Notes: generated by a model from the sequence alone, not told the origin. Numbered from the stretch's first letter, positions 25,298-38,786 are shown. The stretch is DNA of 64,000 nt from Puffinus mauretanicus (GCA_023333565.1 JAJKFH010000102.1:1302001-1366000), one strand, 5' to 3'. Numbers and translations: made by a program.

Positions 25298-28200
25298 GTG
25301 AGAATGGTATAAAGTTACTGTAGGAGCGAAAGAGCTAATTAAAGTTAGAGATAAATTAATCTATTTTTCTTGTCTTAAAAAGCTTAGAGTGCCTATTTTG
25401 GGAAAGTCTATTTCGAGTTTTTCTGCCTTAAGTCCTTTAATTTGGTAGATTGTAAGCGAACAGGTGTCTTACTGTGTGCTTTCATTACCTGGCTGCTCAA
25501 AAATAGGGCTGATATAGATAGAACTAGAAAGGTGGATAGAGCTGTAAGAGAAGGGAGATGGTAGGAAAAGTTGCTGATACTGTGGTGTGTTTGGAGAACA
25601 ATTTGTTCTTTTGATTTAATAAATTCCTCAGGCGTGGTTCTCCAAAAAACAAACAAGAAAAATGACTGTTAAGAGCTTGTGTGCTAGTTAGTTGGGTTCT
25701 TCTGACAAGTGGCATTGAAACTCTTTGTACTGGTAGGGATACAGGTAAACTTTGGCTGATGTGAAACTGAAGGAACAGATTTGCTTTTGTCCAAACGAAA
25801 TGTGATTCAGCACTTTTCAGCATTTTCTGTCTTTCAGTTGGAGCCAGGGTGCTCAGATATTTTTCCTAGACTTTAATTTCCCAAAGAAAAATTATAATTT
25901 ATTATGATTCCATGACATTTGTATCACAATTACAAATAGTAGAGCTTGGGAAAGACCTGAAACAGATTCTGTTTTCTGTCATTTTCTTATCTTACAGTGG
26001 GCCAAGAGGGAGTTTCTAGACAGTAATACCTGTTTGGGGTTTTTTGTTTGCTTTACTATTCACAATGAAGAATCACTAACTTGGGACAGCAAAATGGAAA
26101 TTTGATTATTCCCATTGGCCTTGTGCCAGAATAGTCTTTCTAATTTCTATCCTATCACTATTTAACTGCTCTGCATTTAGTGTCAGGAAGATTAGGGGCA
26201 CTGAGTAGAGGACATTGCAGGTTCAGCATGATGGCAATGGTTACTGTTCATTGGCTTCATGATAGTCAAATTATGGGCCCCTCTGAATGATTTGAAAAAC
26301 TCTTTTTCAAGAAGTCCATTCTTGTTTCCTTGAGAGTGACAGAGCTCAAAAAACAGTTCAACTTGTCAGCTGCGTTTCTTCTCTCTTTGTGATTGTAAGC
26401 AGCATCCCGTTAGTTTTCTTTAAGTTGTTGTTTTATTTAACCAAAAATCTCTACACCTATGGTGTAAGCTTGAACACCCAAAAGTGAGGATATGTCCTTT
26501 TTAACCGTCTTCCCTTTTTTTCTAAAGGATACAACTTTTAGCCCATTGATAAATGATGTATTCAGCAGAACATTCAGGCAATAGATTGATAGAATAGGTG
26601 CATTTAGTATAGACGTGAAAAAGCTAAATAGCAGTTACAAGTCACATTTGTCTGTGTGATTTTTTCAGTCCCTTAGAGAGGTGCCCATCTTGGGTCTGAA
26701 TTTCACCATGTCCTCATCTTAGGCCATGCAAGTTGACCTGAGATCAGGGTGTAAGCAAAAAACTTTATTAACGTATGGGGAAGAAATATGTTCATAGTGC
26801 CTTAATTTTTTTCTATGTGCAGAATTAATTACTGTTCAGGAAAAGCAAGTCAGAAATATTCATCATTCCTCGTCCTGATTCCTGGAAGAGATTCAAATGG
26901 CAGGAAGAGAATTTTCTTATGCACGCTTTTAATGCAAGTCTGATTTTTTTTATTACATTAGCATTCAGAAATTCTAATCAAGATTGGGACTTGAAGTATC
27001 AAACACTGAATAAACTATATTTAAGTGGCCTATAATCAAAAGAGTTTATAGTCTACAAAGCAAAAACAACAAAGAAGAGAAATTAAGATGAGCCTCCTTC
27101 TCTTTTACAGATGAAAGCATTGGCACCCAATCTTCAAAGAATTAGAAAGGAACTTTTTCTTTGAAAAGATGCAGTTCCAGAGATCTGCAAAACAATTATT
27201 GTTTTTCATGTTACAGTGGTAGTTCCTTGCTGTTTCAGTCACAGACCAAATTCTTACTATATCAATGAAAGCATAAACCCCCAAATGACTGGACATCATT
27301 CCATAACAATTCGGTGAATACTTTGACTATTCATTGTGATCCATTCCTTCTTACCACCTTATCTTCACTCTTATAAAAAAGAAATAGAGTGGTCCTCTTC
27401 TCGTTTTTTAACTTGTCGTCTTTTCTACCAGTTCTGAGATAACATGGAATATGTCGTCTTTTATTGCTAGTAATTAGAATAGGTATTTCAGCTATGTCAA
27501 AGAAAAGACTGCTTTTGTTATCATGTGATTGCCAGCAGCCATGTAAATCAAGGGGAGAAAAAAAAAAATCTAAGAATATTCATATTCTCTAACCACTGTG
27601 AGTGGAAATGGAAAAAGTCTTCAAGATCTAGAGACCTAAGGTTCATACTGTTAGTGTGGTGCATTAGGGAAATATCAAAACCTGAAATGATTTTTTTCAG
27701 GTGGAACTGTAATATAATCACAGCACTGGAGAAAAAGATACAAGGTTTCAGATACTTTGTAGTGAGGTGTTGACTAATTTGATTAATTTCTCTTTTACTG
27801 AATAATTGTTGAAATTTCTGTTTGGCCTTAGTTGTTTTCAGCTGCTCCCCCAAACCCCTATTCTCTGGAAGCTTTCTTTCTCCTTGTGAGTTTTTACACA
27901 AAGCAGAGATTTTAACATGCCTATTAAATGTATAGGTTGGTCCTGGTTTTATCTACCATGCTTGTTTGTAAAGTATTCTTTCATGGCTGAACTGATATAT
28001 CTGGGCATGTTACATGGATGTTTTAGAGCTAAAGTCTTGGTTTCCTGAAAAGAAGAGATAATTTTGCTTTGTAAAAGTCCTTCCTAAACAGTGGTCCATG
28101 CAGAGTGAGCTAGAGATTATCTTGACCTATAATGCTTCTATAGCTGTTCAAACTCTGCTGTGCAAAGAAAAACCCTAGTGCTTGCAGAAGCATTTGTCAG

Positions 28201-29574
28201 CAAGCAAAAAAGTGAATATTGCTGTACCTATCAGGAGCTGTTATTATTCAGTGTAGAGCAAGATGAGAAGAAGTAAGTCACATTCAGAGAATAACTGTAC
28301 TAACAAAAATGGGATTTTTCAAAAGAGGGAGTCTCTCTCTGGAGTTTTTCCTTATGCTAGTTATATGTGACAACTAGATGTCGTCAGGAGAAGAGAAATA
28401 GTAACACGGTTTCATCCATAGAAGAGAAGAAATGCGTCGCCTGTTAGGGAGGTATGTATAGGGAAACAGAGAAGGAGAAAAGACAGGAAGAGAGGAAGAT
28501 GAAATGAAAAGCCTTTTCAATGATGGCAAAGCTGCCTTCAGCTCAAATTAAAATAAAGAGAGAAATGCTTCCACTCTTCAGTAACTATTGCAATTACTGG
28601 GTGGGGGACGTTGTTTTTCAGCTGTGAATGGCAGGAAAGATATCCACAATTAATGTATTAAATATGGTGCATGCTATGCAAAAGTTTGAAAAATACTCTA
28701 GAGTCAACATGAGACTGAAAGCACAAGCTCATTAACTTATATTCTCTGTGGGCAGGATTTTGCTTTTTCTTACAGGAAGGTGGGTCATAAGTCCACATTT
28801 CTTCTGTCGGTGAACAGCCCTATAAGTTTTGTTTCTGTCCGCGGATTGTGGTGGTGTAGAGGGTTTTGTAGCTGTGTGGTTACTCACTTTCTTTATAACT
28901 AACTGTTTGCTTTTTGTATTGCCATTCCATAATCTCCTGTCTCTCTGTAACTTTTCATTTTGTGTTTTGTTTCCTTCCTCGCTTTTTCTTTCCATTTATA
29001 CTGTCACGTCCTGGTTCCACGAGTTGTTTTGTTTTGTACGTGCGGGGGTTTTTTTGACTATGCCTTTTCTCAGAAAGCACGCCTCCCGCAAATTGCACCC
29101 TCCCTACCAGGTGTCGGTCCCCGCACCGCAACACGTAGGGGGGTTTGTGTGGGACTTCCTGGGAAAGTGAGTGCTCTGTAAGGCTTCTGTTTCCTACGGG
29201 GTGGAATGTCACTGCTGGCTGCCCGGCTGCTGCTGCTGCTTTTTGGGTCTGCTGCAATTATGCTTTTTTTCTTAGGTCAAACAGGAACTAGTTATGTCAA
29301 GTACAAGCTCTAACAGTCTCTGAGTCTCTTCACCTCACGTCACAGTGGTTATGACCACAGTCCAAAGGAGGTTTGCTGCTATTCTCCCTGATTTAAACAG
29401 ACAGAAGCTGTTGCTTTTCATTCTAATTCTCTTGCTGTGTTTTACTTTTGGTTCTAATCTCTGTTATCAATTCTGCTTGAATCAGCTAAAACTCAAGTGT
29501 TCTAAAATGTGTCATTGATAGAGGTCAGTATTGCCTTATTCTTGAGTTTTGTTGTGATTATTATCCTGCAATTA

Positions 29575-29610
29575 GAAAAAGAAAAAAAAAGAAGAGAAAA
29601 GAAAGAAAAA
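29575..29610 (+). repeat. Purine-rich A/G tract
   Basis: About 36 bases are almost entirely A and G (runs of A separated by single G). It is simple low-complexity sequence within the intron. Confidence 0.75.
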
Positions 29611-32600
29611 TAATGCTAATCATCTGAGAGATGGCCATCACACCCTTCAGATGGATAGTTTACACACAGAGGTATTTGTGTGCATATATTCTGTGAATAG
29701 GAGCTGACTCTATACTTAAGAGGTGGCAATAAATATATATATGTATATGTTGCTTCAGAGGAAAGCACTGAGTTAATATATATGGAAGTCCTGGTTCCAG
29801 TTACAGACTTGAAATTTATTTTAATTTGGCATGCTCACTATATATGATAGGTAGTCCTTGTGACCTCATAGGGCGCTACCATTTTTTTCCTGAAGGATAC
29901 TTGACTTTGATTGGGGAACAAAGGAAGATAGTGCCCAGCTTTGGAGTACCAGCAGTCCCATTAAGGACAGCAGGAAATGATGGCTATTTTAAGAGAGAGA
30001 TTTTGGGGAATTTTTTTAGAAAGAGTTTCAGGATGCCCTGTTGAAGAAGAAACCTTCAAACTTTTTATGTGTAGCAGCCAAAAGGTACACTCCTCATCTT
30101 AAATATTTCTTCGTAACAGTAAATAAAAATAAAAGGTCAAAAAACATAGGGTGATCTCAAAGGAGTGCTGAAAAATGTGGACCGTAGAAGAAAGTATCTT
30201 ACTCTGTATGTCTTTAAGATGGTGATATGTTTGTATAGTGGCCTGTGAAGGATAGATGGAGAGAGAAATTAACTGCATGTTCCATCAGCTTTATGGTTTC
30301 CTAGAATAGTGTAAAGGAAACTGTAGTAATAAATTATGCCCTAAGCTTAAGTCAACAATTTGAAGTTGAAATACATATTTTCAAACCAGTACTCATATCT
30401 TGTAATAATTCTCTTTGGTTTTCAAGTTAGCTGTTTCTGTGAATTTCTAAGTTTTTTTTTTTTTAGATAATTCCTAAACAAAAACCGCATCAGGGCATAT
30501 AGGTAATTTAAAGTAAACGGGATGTTGTCAAATTAAAGAACAAAAGATGTTTATAAAGTCATAATCATCACCATTAAAGTTAACCTTGAGAGATGTTATG
30601 ACTAGAATTCTGTATTATCATAACTCATTAAAGTCCTCCAAAAATAAGTTGAACTCTGATTCAGGCATAGGAAAAACTGAAATAATTAAATATTACTTTA
30701 AAACACTTTAATCCATTTTGGTACCATAAATTATAAAAGCAAATCGAATATATTTATCTCATGGTTGCATGGTATTATTACAAGGTAGAATAATTTGTTG
30801 TTGTGTTTCTCATTCACTTCCCTCAAAAACCCCTAGCTTAAGTGAATATTAAAATTCTAAGGTTAATCACTCAAAACTTGGGACATTCCAAAATGAAATT
30901 GCCATGTTATTTTAGTTCACCACTGATGTGAGCCTATGTATCACAGTAAAGTGATAGAGTCTTTAACTATATGAACAAATTTTTTCCACAAGAATGCTGC
31001 CTTTGGTGTGTGAAGGACGTAGCTGAAATTGTCCCCAAAAAATCCAGGGTGAGGCTGACATCTGTCATGGAAAATTTCAGCACAATTTGTTAATATTTGG
31101 CAAGCAACTGAGAACGAGGTTTTCTAATGGAAAGAAGTGGTCAGGCCCATAGTTAGTCCAGCTCCACCTCTGAGCACACAGATCTATTGAATATTAAGAT
31201 TTTCATCATTTCCAAGCTAGGAAATGAAGAAGTAATTTCTTTCTTCTCAGTTTTGCTTTATCTTCATACAAAATGAACATTAGGCCCAAAGTCCCACATC
31301 AACTTTCACAGAGAAAAAAATAATGCATTTTATATTAACATAACGGCTCTAAACAGATAAGAATATAAGATGCAGGCACCTTTACTCACAGGTATTTAGC
31401 TTCAGACATTTGAAAGTGTGCCGATTTTCAGACAGCAGGTGTCTGCCTTCTGACAGTCAACCTTTGTTAAATTGCCTTAAGATCAACACTCAAACTTACT
31501 AATCGCTTTTGAGACCTACATCTAAGAAAAGAAAAGAGAGAGAGAGACACTGCCAGTAATTGCAAATCCATCTGTATAGAGCACCAGATAGAAAAGCCAT
31601 CATAGTGATTTTACGGTGACTCCTCAATCCATCCTCACCTTTTTCATATAATGGGATATCCTTTTTCCATTTGTTCTTTATTTAGCTGTCCTTCATTTCC
31701 CATTCTCTCCCTTTTCCTGTGTTTTGGGAGAAACTGAAACTTTGTGATATTGCAGAAACAGCTGTTTTAAAAAACAAGGTTGAAGAACCCCAATTAGTCC
31801 AGCCCTTGACATGGTGAGAGGTCAGGGCTGGTGCAGGCTTTGGCTGAATGAACTTGCTGCGTTATCCCATCATTGAACCACTTAAGCCTGGGTACTTGCC
31901 CTAGTATTATTTCCATGTTCAAGCTGGCAGGACTGACACTATTGACAGAGTGATTCATCTCTATGGAACTGAGTACAGGCCGTCTCCTTTATTAAATTCA
32001 GTAATGGGCTGAAAACATTGGTTTATCTACTATTCCAAGACCGAAGATCTGATCTTGGATCCTCCAAGAAGCACTTTACACTAGAGAAATATTTACGAGT
32101 ATTGAGAAGCGCTGGTTGTGAACTTTTTTGAAGGCTTCTTTTCCTGCCAAATTTGCTGTAGCGTTAAAGTCCTGTTTGTTTTTGTCATTAAGTCAAGGTG
32201 GTTATCAAGCATTCCCTCTCGCCCCTGTCTATTATCTGTAGTGAATATAGGAGTTGTCATCTGATGATTTATATTCTGCCTGCATTGTAGCAATGATAGG
32301 TTTTATTTAGCAAATACCTCCCAATCCAACTGCTAGATTGGTAGATTTGAGCTATGGGATTGGTAAGAGCTATGATAAAATTAAAGTAATTATAACATCA
32401 GAGGAGATAGAAAATCATGTAAATAATGAGCCTAGTCTGCATATCAGGGTTTCATTGTTACCTGCCTTGACTACATCTCTTCAAAAGCTGTCTTGTAGCT
32501 TTGATTCAGTCACCACCAAAAAAGCCCTTTTATACAACTGATACAGTAAAAATAAAAATGGCAGATGCTTACGTTGTCTTGGAGTACAGTGAGAACAAAA

Positions 32601-35600
32601 GGAAAATCCCGTCATTGCCAGTAAGCCAGTGAAATAGCAACATTAGTGCTCCATGGCCATCTGTGGTCATGTTTGTGCTCTTAGATCGGTGCATGCATGT
32701 GTGCATGGATGCACACACAAACCTTACCTTTCTCTGTCTCTCCATCTCTTCTCCCTCTAAATATCAACTAAAAAGAAAGGAAAAGACCAGCCATCATACC
32801 TTTTACCAAGAAAAGGTGTCAAAAGTAGTAAACATAAATAGCCTTTCTGCTTTGACTGACACAAGGAAGATCAAGTGCGTATTAATCCCTGTCAGACTAC
32901 ATTGAAGGAATGACAAAGTAGTAAATATACACTCACTGTGTATACAATCAGCTCACTGTCAAACAAGTGGAATTCAAAGGTTGACTAGAAATCATTACAT
33001 AAACTTCTCCCTAAGTACATCTGAGACTAATGTAGCAGACTTATTCCACTCCCTATAACATACAAGCACGTGGAAAAATATTATAGCTGGAATAATCAAC
33101 AGCGTTTTAAATATATATATATTTCTTAATTAAAATACTAAAGTGTTTACATCTCACCAACGACCAGATTTAAGTCGGCTATATCTTCAAAATTAATGAG
33201 ATGGCATTTTAAAAGACAATTAATTTCTCCAAGACTACCATTTGGTGTTACAATTGTATTGTCTCCCTGTGTGACTGTTGCATCGGAGTACACAGTTAAT
33301 GGGCCTGGGCAGAAGTGCTGCTGCTGGATCTTGTAAGGAATGCTGCAAGTGTGTGTTCTTGCTTGAAGGGAAATAGTGCAAACTAAAAATTATTATTTTG
33401 CTCTGTAATGAGCATGTCGCGGTATGTATCTGATCCTGCTTGCTTGGGGCTGCTTCCTGGGGCAGATGCTTGCTGCGCTTCTCTGCTCAATTTCACTGAT
33501 GTAGCCCCATGCACTGAGGCTTCACCTCCAGTCTGTAGCAGATCTCCACTGACTTCCTAATAGCTGGCCAGTTCAGGTGTCTGCCTCGTTTTTAGTTTGA
33601 GTGAGATTTTTTGTAATTTTATTGTGCTTTCAGACATATTCCTCATTTCTGTTTGGATAAATATTGTGATTATTCTAAAAATCCACATTTTCTAAAAATA
33701 TTTTGAGCCCCTGTAAAAAACATGGAAAAAGGGGCTAGCAATTACACAAAATGTATTTTTCTTCGGAAGAAAGAATTTATTCCATAACAAAATGAAGATG
33801 TAACAATAATTATTCTCCATTCAAATCCTGTGCAGCTGGCTAAATAATACTTCTGTAGCATACAGAAAATTGCAAGTGACCTCAGCATAGCGTTTCAGGT
33901 ACTGTTTTGCCTTCACCTTGTGCCAGCGAAAGATGCTACCTTTAATAGCAGTTGAAAGAACAGTATGGTTCATTCAAATTCTACAGGGCTATCCTGAATT
34001 CTAGCCTGTACTTTTTTTCACTGTTAAATTGAAGAAACAATATCACAGTATCATTACAATAAAACCAGGAACTACCAAGAGTCACTGAAACACAAGATGA
34101 GAAGTCTTAAACTTTCATAATCTGGATTCAATAACAGTCATAAAAAAGACAAGCTTTTTTCCCCTTGCTTTATTTATTCCCATATCTAACCAAGTGTTTA
34201 TTTTCACTTTTTTGTGCCCTTTTGTTAAATTTATTTGACCAGTCGTAGTTCTGCAGCTCAGCTTAAAGAGTGTACTCTTGGACTTCAGTCAGAATTGTTA
34301 GTTACATGCTTTTCTATGTGAATTTAACTGAGGCTTTTGCAACATTGTAACTTACTTCAAGATCAAACACCGAGATGTGGTATTTGACATTTTGCAAGTC
34401 TCATCTTTCCTGAAATCCCCAAATAACACAGCCTTTACAACAGCTGTCCTTGAAGAACTTGATTTGAAGAATGTTAGTTTAAAAGCCAAAGAAAAGTATC
34501 TTTACACTAGTTTATCTGTTACAGACCAATAACACACTTCTCGGCTGTTCCTTGCTCTGAAACTGCTGCTTGTATAAATTCAATATCCTACATTGTTGTT
34601 TGTAAAATTTATGCCAGAAATAAGGACTTCAAATTTCATTTACACGGTTCCATATAGCAAGAGTAATAAAGCATATTAGCCGTTAGCCTATCCTATAGAA
34701 ATATTTTTCTCCAAACTACATCCTGCCTTTTTAGAGTGAAATTTTGCCATGGGAGAAGTACAACATACGTTGTAGAAGCCAAATTGCCACTTTGGACAGC
34801 AGGACATTTACTTTTCCTCTCTTCTATTGACTGAAAAAGAATGAAGTTTAAAATCAGATGAAAAAGATCTGTATTTATGGCTCCTGGTTGACTTACATTG
34901 CTGTTATCAGTGAAATTGACAGCAGATGCCTATGAAAAGATATTGGAGATATTTGAAAAAAAAGCAATAATGAACCTATGGGACCTCATGTTATACAGGA
35001 ACTCCAGCATTTTGTCTTGGTCAATCGTGCTGTGGAACAATGTTGGAGATAACTGTCAAAGATATGCCTGTTTGGTCATTATTGGTTTTAGATTGCACCT
35101 TATATGGGGGAATTAAGACAGCAACACTGCAGGAGGAAGAGGCAGATGCTTTTTTTGTTTGTCTTTGGAAGGGTGACTTCAATGTCAAAATTAAGAAGGA
35201 TGAACTTTTAACTTTGACAAGTCTTCAGGTCTTGAAGACTTTACGCCATGGTTGGGGTTTTTCTCTCTTCTATTCTCTTTTGACAAGTTTGGGTCATCTG
35301 CAGGAAAAGCGGAAAAAAATCTGTGTCTTGCTCATGGAGAGAAAATAAGCCCCTAGAAGATGGTATAAAGGAACACATTAGGGTTCATCTCAATAGTCAA
35401 ACGCCACATTTTCAAAATGTTTGTTAGAATTCTGGAAGGAGGATACTTGCTAGTGATGTGATGTAAATCCAGAGTTCTCTACAGTTGGCTTATTCCCCTT
35501 TCCCAAGAACTGTTACGTGTTAGAGATTATTTTCTCTACAGCAAGTTGCCTCTAAACGAAATGGTGTAATCTAATATAAATGGCCTTTTTTCCTTTTTAT

Positions 35601-35650
35601 TTTTAATTAGATGTCTATAAAACATGCAGCTCTTTGTGTTTGTGAAGGAT

Positions 35651-35665
35651 TGTGTGTCTGTGTGT
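35651..35665 (+). promoter_or_regulatory. UGU-rich element upstream of the microexon
   Basis: The bases tgtgtgtctgtgtgt lie about 130 bases before the microexon. UGU-rich runs are binding sites for CELF/MBNL-type splicing regulators. Assigning a role here is inference from position and composition. Confidence 0.4.
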
Positions 35666-35741
35666 CATTACCTGATTTAGATCTGCTTGTTTTGTCCTGT
35701 ATCTTGAACTGCCTTATCTCTGGAACTGTTTTCACAAACTC

Positions 35742-35791
35742 TTAACTCTTTTTCTTTCACATCTCCTTCCTGGATTTGCTGCTTCCTTCAG
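35742..35791 (+). promoter_or_regulatory. Microexon acceptor region: pyrimidine tract, UGCUGC, AG
   Basis: A CU-rich run (ctctttttctttcac..., about 35745-35770) is followed by TGCTGC at 35777-35782 and then ttccttcag, ending at the AG at 35790-35791. UGC motifs close to the acceptor are the known recognition feature of the neural splicing factor SRRM4 (nSR100). CUUUUUCUUUC-type runs are typical PTBP1 sites, and PTBP1 commonly represses such exons outside neurons. The elements are seen directly; the regulators are inferred. Confidence 0.65.
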
Positions 35792-35803
35792 CCTCACCTC
35801 AAG
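35792..35803 (+). CDS. ERC1: ERC1 alternative 12-nt microexon (SLTS insert)
   Basis: The exon is CCTCACCTCAAG, bounded by acceptor cttccttcag and donor AAG/GTCAGT. Joined to exon D (ending AG) and exon E (beginning G), it reads AGC CTC ACC TCA AGG and inserts Ser-Leu-Thr-Ser before the Arg. Skipping it gives Glu-Arg-Gln-Val; inclusion gives Glu-Ser-Leu-Thr-Ser-Arg-Gln-Val. I recall ERC1 isoforms with exactly this Ser-Leu-Thr-Ser-Arg variant. The paralogue ERC2 has Glu-Ser-Leu-Thr-Leu-Arg at the same place, which supports both identity and ancestry. The exon is far too short for gene finders. It lies 10.5 kb after exon D and 22.9 kb before exon E. Four residues is the size of a coiled-coil stutter, and the insert adds up to three possible phosphorylation sites. 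Confidence 0.9.
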
Positions 35804-38753
35804 GTCAGTATTCACTTTTAATAAGGGTGTTTATAAGACTATTGTCTAAAATTGAGATCTCACAGAAGATTGGACATCAGATTACATGATCTACAAAATA
35901 AAAGATCAGAGATTTGGTTGTGTCTGTGGAGGAGGATGGGTTGGATAGGGTGCACATTTAGAAGAAAGGAAAGAATTTATATCAAGCCCTGTAAATCAAT
36001 GTTGTAGTGCACTGGGAAGAAGGGGGAAGACTTACTGATGAAGCCTTTCAAGGAAAAAAACCTACAGGAACAGGAAGCTGAAGCAAGGCACTTTAAATAT
36101 TATTGGGTTTATCTGTTACTTCAAGAAGAAAAAAGATTGAACGTTAGCCATATTCTCTCATACGTGCTGTTGAGTGCAAAACTAGTTCCTTTAAAATACT
36201 AGTCATCCATACTTTAACTGCTGGATTTTTATCATTGCATCTGTGTTTGAAACCTTGTAGTGATGTTGCAGAACTAGTTTTGGTGCAGTTTGAGTGTATT
36301 GTGCTGTCAGAAAGAACCAAGGGCTGAGGGTTAAAGATAAGTAAATTAGTAAGAGGATAAATTTGTTGAAGGCACAAAGTGATAAACTATTGAAAAAACC
36401 TTACCAAGAGACAACATGTTTTGAAGTCATTCAGCCATGGCTTAATTTTTTATTTTTGTATTTTAAAAGCAGTTGCTAAACATAGATTTGGGATTTCAAT
36501 AGAGTAGCTAGGAGTAAGCATCTGTGACCTATGTAATACAAGTCAGAGTACATGATCTAATGACCCCCAGTTGCCTTAAAAAAGGCTCTGAAACCATTTT
36601 GGATTCTAGTCTTTGCTGATAAAGTCTGTTTGGTAGAAAGCGTCCGTGACTCCTGACGAAGGAATGATTATAATTGTTTCAGGCAGCATCTTTGCCCAGA
36701 AAGCCACTACTTAATGACTAAAGTTCTGAGTTATCGACCAACATCCGGCTTTTCTATTCCTGATTAACACTGTGAAAAATGTAGTGGTGAGTGGAATCCC
36801 ATGATGCTGCGATGCTGCTGACGCCTTTAAATTGTGTCGGTGTTCTGACCTTGGTTTGGCACAGATGTTGCATTTGTGGCCTTGGCTGCGTATTTTCCTT
36901 CCTCCCACAAACTGGAAAAAGATTGGAAGTTAATCATGTTGTTGTCCATCAATACCTTCCGTATTCAGTGTGTCGTACTGGCATACTTGTAATTGTTGGG
37001 GAGAGGAGGGCTGTCCTTGAATGGCCCTCTTTTTTCAGATCCCAAAGAACAGAACTGCCAGGAAGCTTTTCTGCCCTGTGAGCATTCTCCTCTGAAATAC
37101 ATACGGTGTCTTTTCTTGCACGAACAGGACTTCTGTTGGGTAGTCTGTATTTGCCGGTTGCCACCATGAGTGGAGTTTGATGTGCTTTGTCTGGTTGATA
37201 AAGTCCTAAATGTTATAGGATCCATCTGTCAAAGATATTTCTGCTTCAATCCGTATGGCTATAGGTTTTTATCAATACCTGCACCTACGCTGGAATTTGT
37301 GATGAACAAGAGGGGGAACTATTTTTCGGGTGTGGTTTTGGTGTGTTTTTTCCAAGACCTGGCATGAGTTCTCTTTCCCCAGACAATGTAACCATAACCT
37401 CATCTAGAGCATATTGTAAAATTTGGCTAGAGAAGATATGACCGCAGTTTGTGGTGGCCAAGTGCTAGGACCTTTGAAGAGTTTTCTGATAAGACATTAA
37501 AGAGATTGTCCGTTCTATCCTCATAGTTTCTTGGTGGTTTTATTGATTTTTTTTTTTTTCCCTCATTTTTTTAAAATTGATTGCTGTGATGGCTAGTTGC
37601 TGAGGTTTTCATATATTTGTTAAAATAAATCAAGAGTGTAAGGAAATACGTGGAATGACTGCTCTTGGAACTACAAAATCCCTGCTGGCCAGAAACACAA
37701 TGAAAAGATGCTCCTAAGGACAAGCAGGAAAATTACAGGGGTTGCAGTACCACTCATTTTCTTTCCTATGCATTTCAGTGTTTGCCTAATTACCGTCAAC
37801 TGCAACACACGAAGAAATAGCTGTTCTGTGAAGTTATATTCTACATTGGAAGCTACTATGGGAGCCATAACTTTTATTTTTCTCTTAGTGGTGTAAAGCA
37901 GTTATTTTTTTCAGGCATCAAAGTAAATGTGTCTTCCTGGAAAAGAACTGAATATGTGAAAAAATGCATTAGGTATGTCTGTCTTCTAGAAACAGGAAGA
38001 AATACTCTGAATTATATCTGTTCTCATCAAGAACAGCTTTGCTTTCTGTAATCAGTGCAAAACCTCTGAATTTTCCGATCTGCCTATAAAGCTTTCATCA
38101 TCTCTCTCCTGTTGATAAACTCAGTGAACCATAACGTAATAGTGTAAAACGCATCACTGTTGCTGTTATGGCATGTACTTACTGCACAGAAGTCTTAAGG
38201 GCCTAGAGTGGATGTCATACTGATTCATAGTAAATAAAATACACTTGGAAGGCATGAGGATTAAAGCAGTTTTCCATAAGGAGTTTTTGCTAAGCATCTC
38301 TGTTGATAACAGCTTTACGTAAAGAACTATCCAATGCTGAGTTCAAGAGTAACAAGCCAAATAACACTATTTGGGTGTCATTACCTGCAGCAGAGAAAAA
38401 AATAGAAAAATACCACAAAGTCATATGCTACAGTTCTTTTAAGTGGTTCTTATGTATACGTGTCATAAAAGTTGAGATGGAAAAAGATAAGATGACTGAC
38501 AAAATCAGGTGCTATAGTGAGCAACTGCATACATTTCAAGGAAAGAATGAGCTATATTGAAAAAGGAAAAGCAAGATTTCTAGCTTCAAATTGGGTAACA
38601 AACAGCTTAACTGCTTCAATATTTTTTTTTTTAATTTAGCTTTAATTTATCACTGTTATTTATATCTTGTCTGCTGAATAACATTGAACATGCTATTTAT
38701 CAACAGTTTATCTTTGCAGCATAGCACTGGAATGGAAAAATAGCTGGAACTGT

Positions 38754-38786
38754 AGGACAGGAGGCCTCCCACAGGAGGCTTGTCCT
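38754..38786 (+). repeat. Imperfect bulged hairpin
   Basis: AGGACA (38754-38759) pairs with TGTCCT (38781-38786), and GCCTCC (38764-38769) pairs with GGAGGC (38774-38779) across a CACA loop. G38763 and T38780 form a wobble, leaving a three-base GGA bulge. It is too short for a microRNA precursor, and no role is known. Confidence 0.5.

Larger units (their letters stand above)
25298..35791 (+). other. ERC1: ERC1 intron between exon D and the microexon (10.5 kb)
   Basis: This non-coding, AT-rich stretch has no recognised transposon. It contains a purine-rich A/G tract at about 29575-29610, a short (AG)n near 31535-31548, (TA)n stretches near 29732-29750 and 33108-33121, and a CpG-richer patch at about 29030-29170. 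The last 150 bases are pyrimidine- and UGU-rich and lead into the microexon acceptor. No RNA gene was recognised. If the microexon is skipped, this joins the next intron as one 33.4-kb intron. Confidence 0.8.

Noticed and set aside
38754..38786. Possible microRNA precursor hairpin
   Set aside because: The stem is only about 13 pairs with a bulge, well short of a pre-microRNA.
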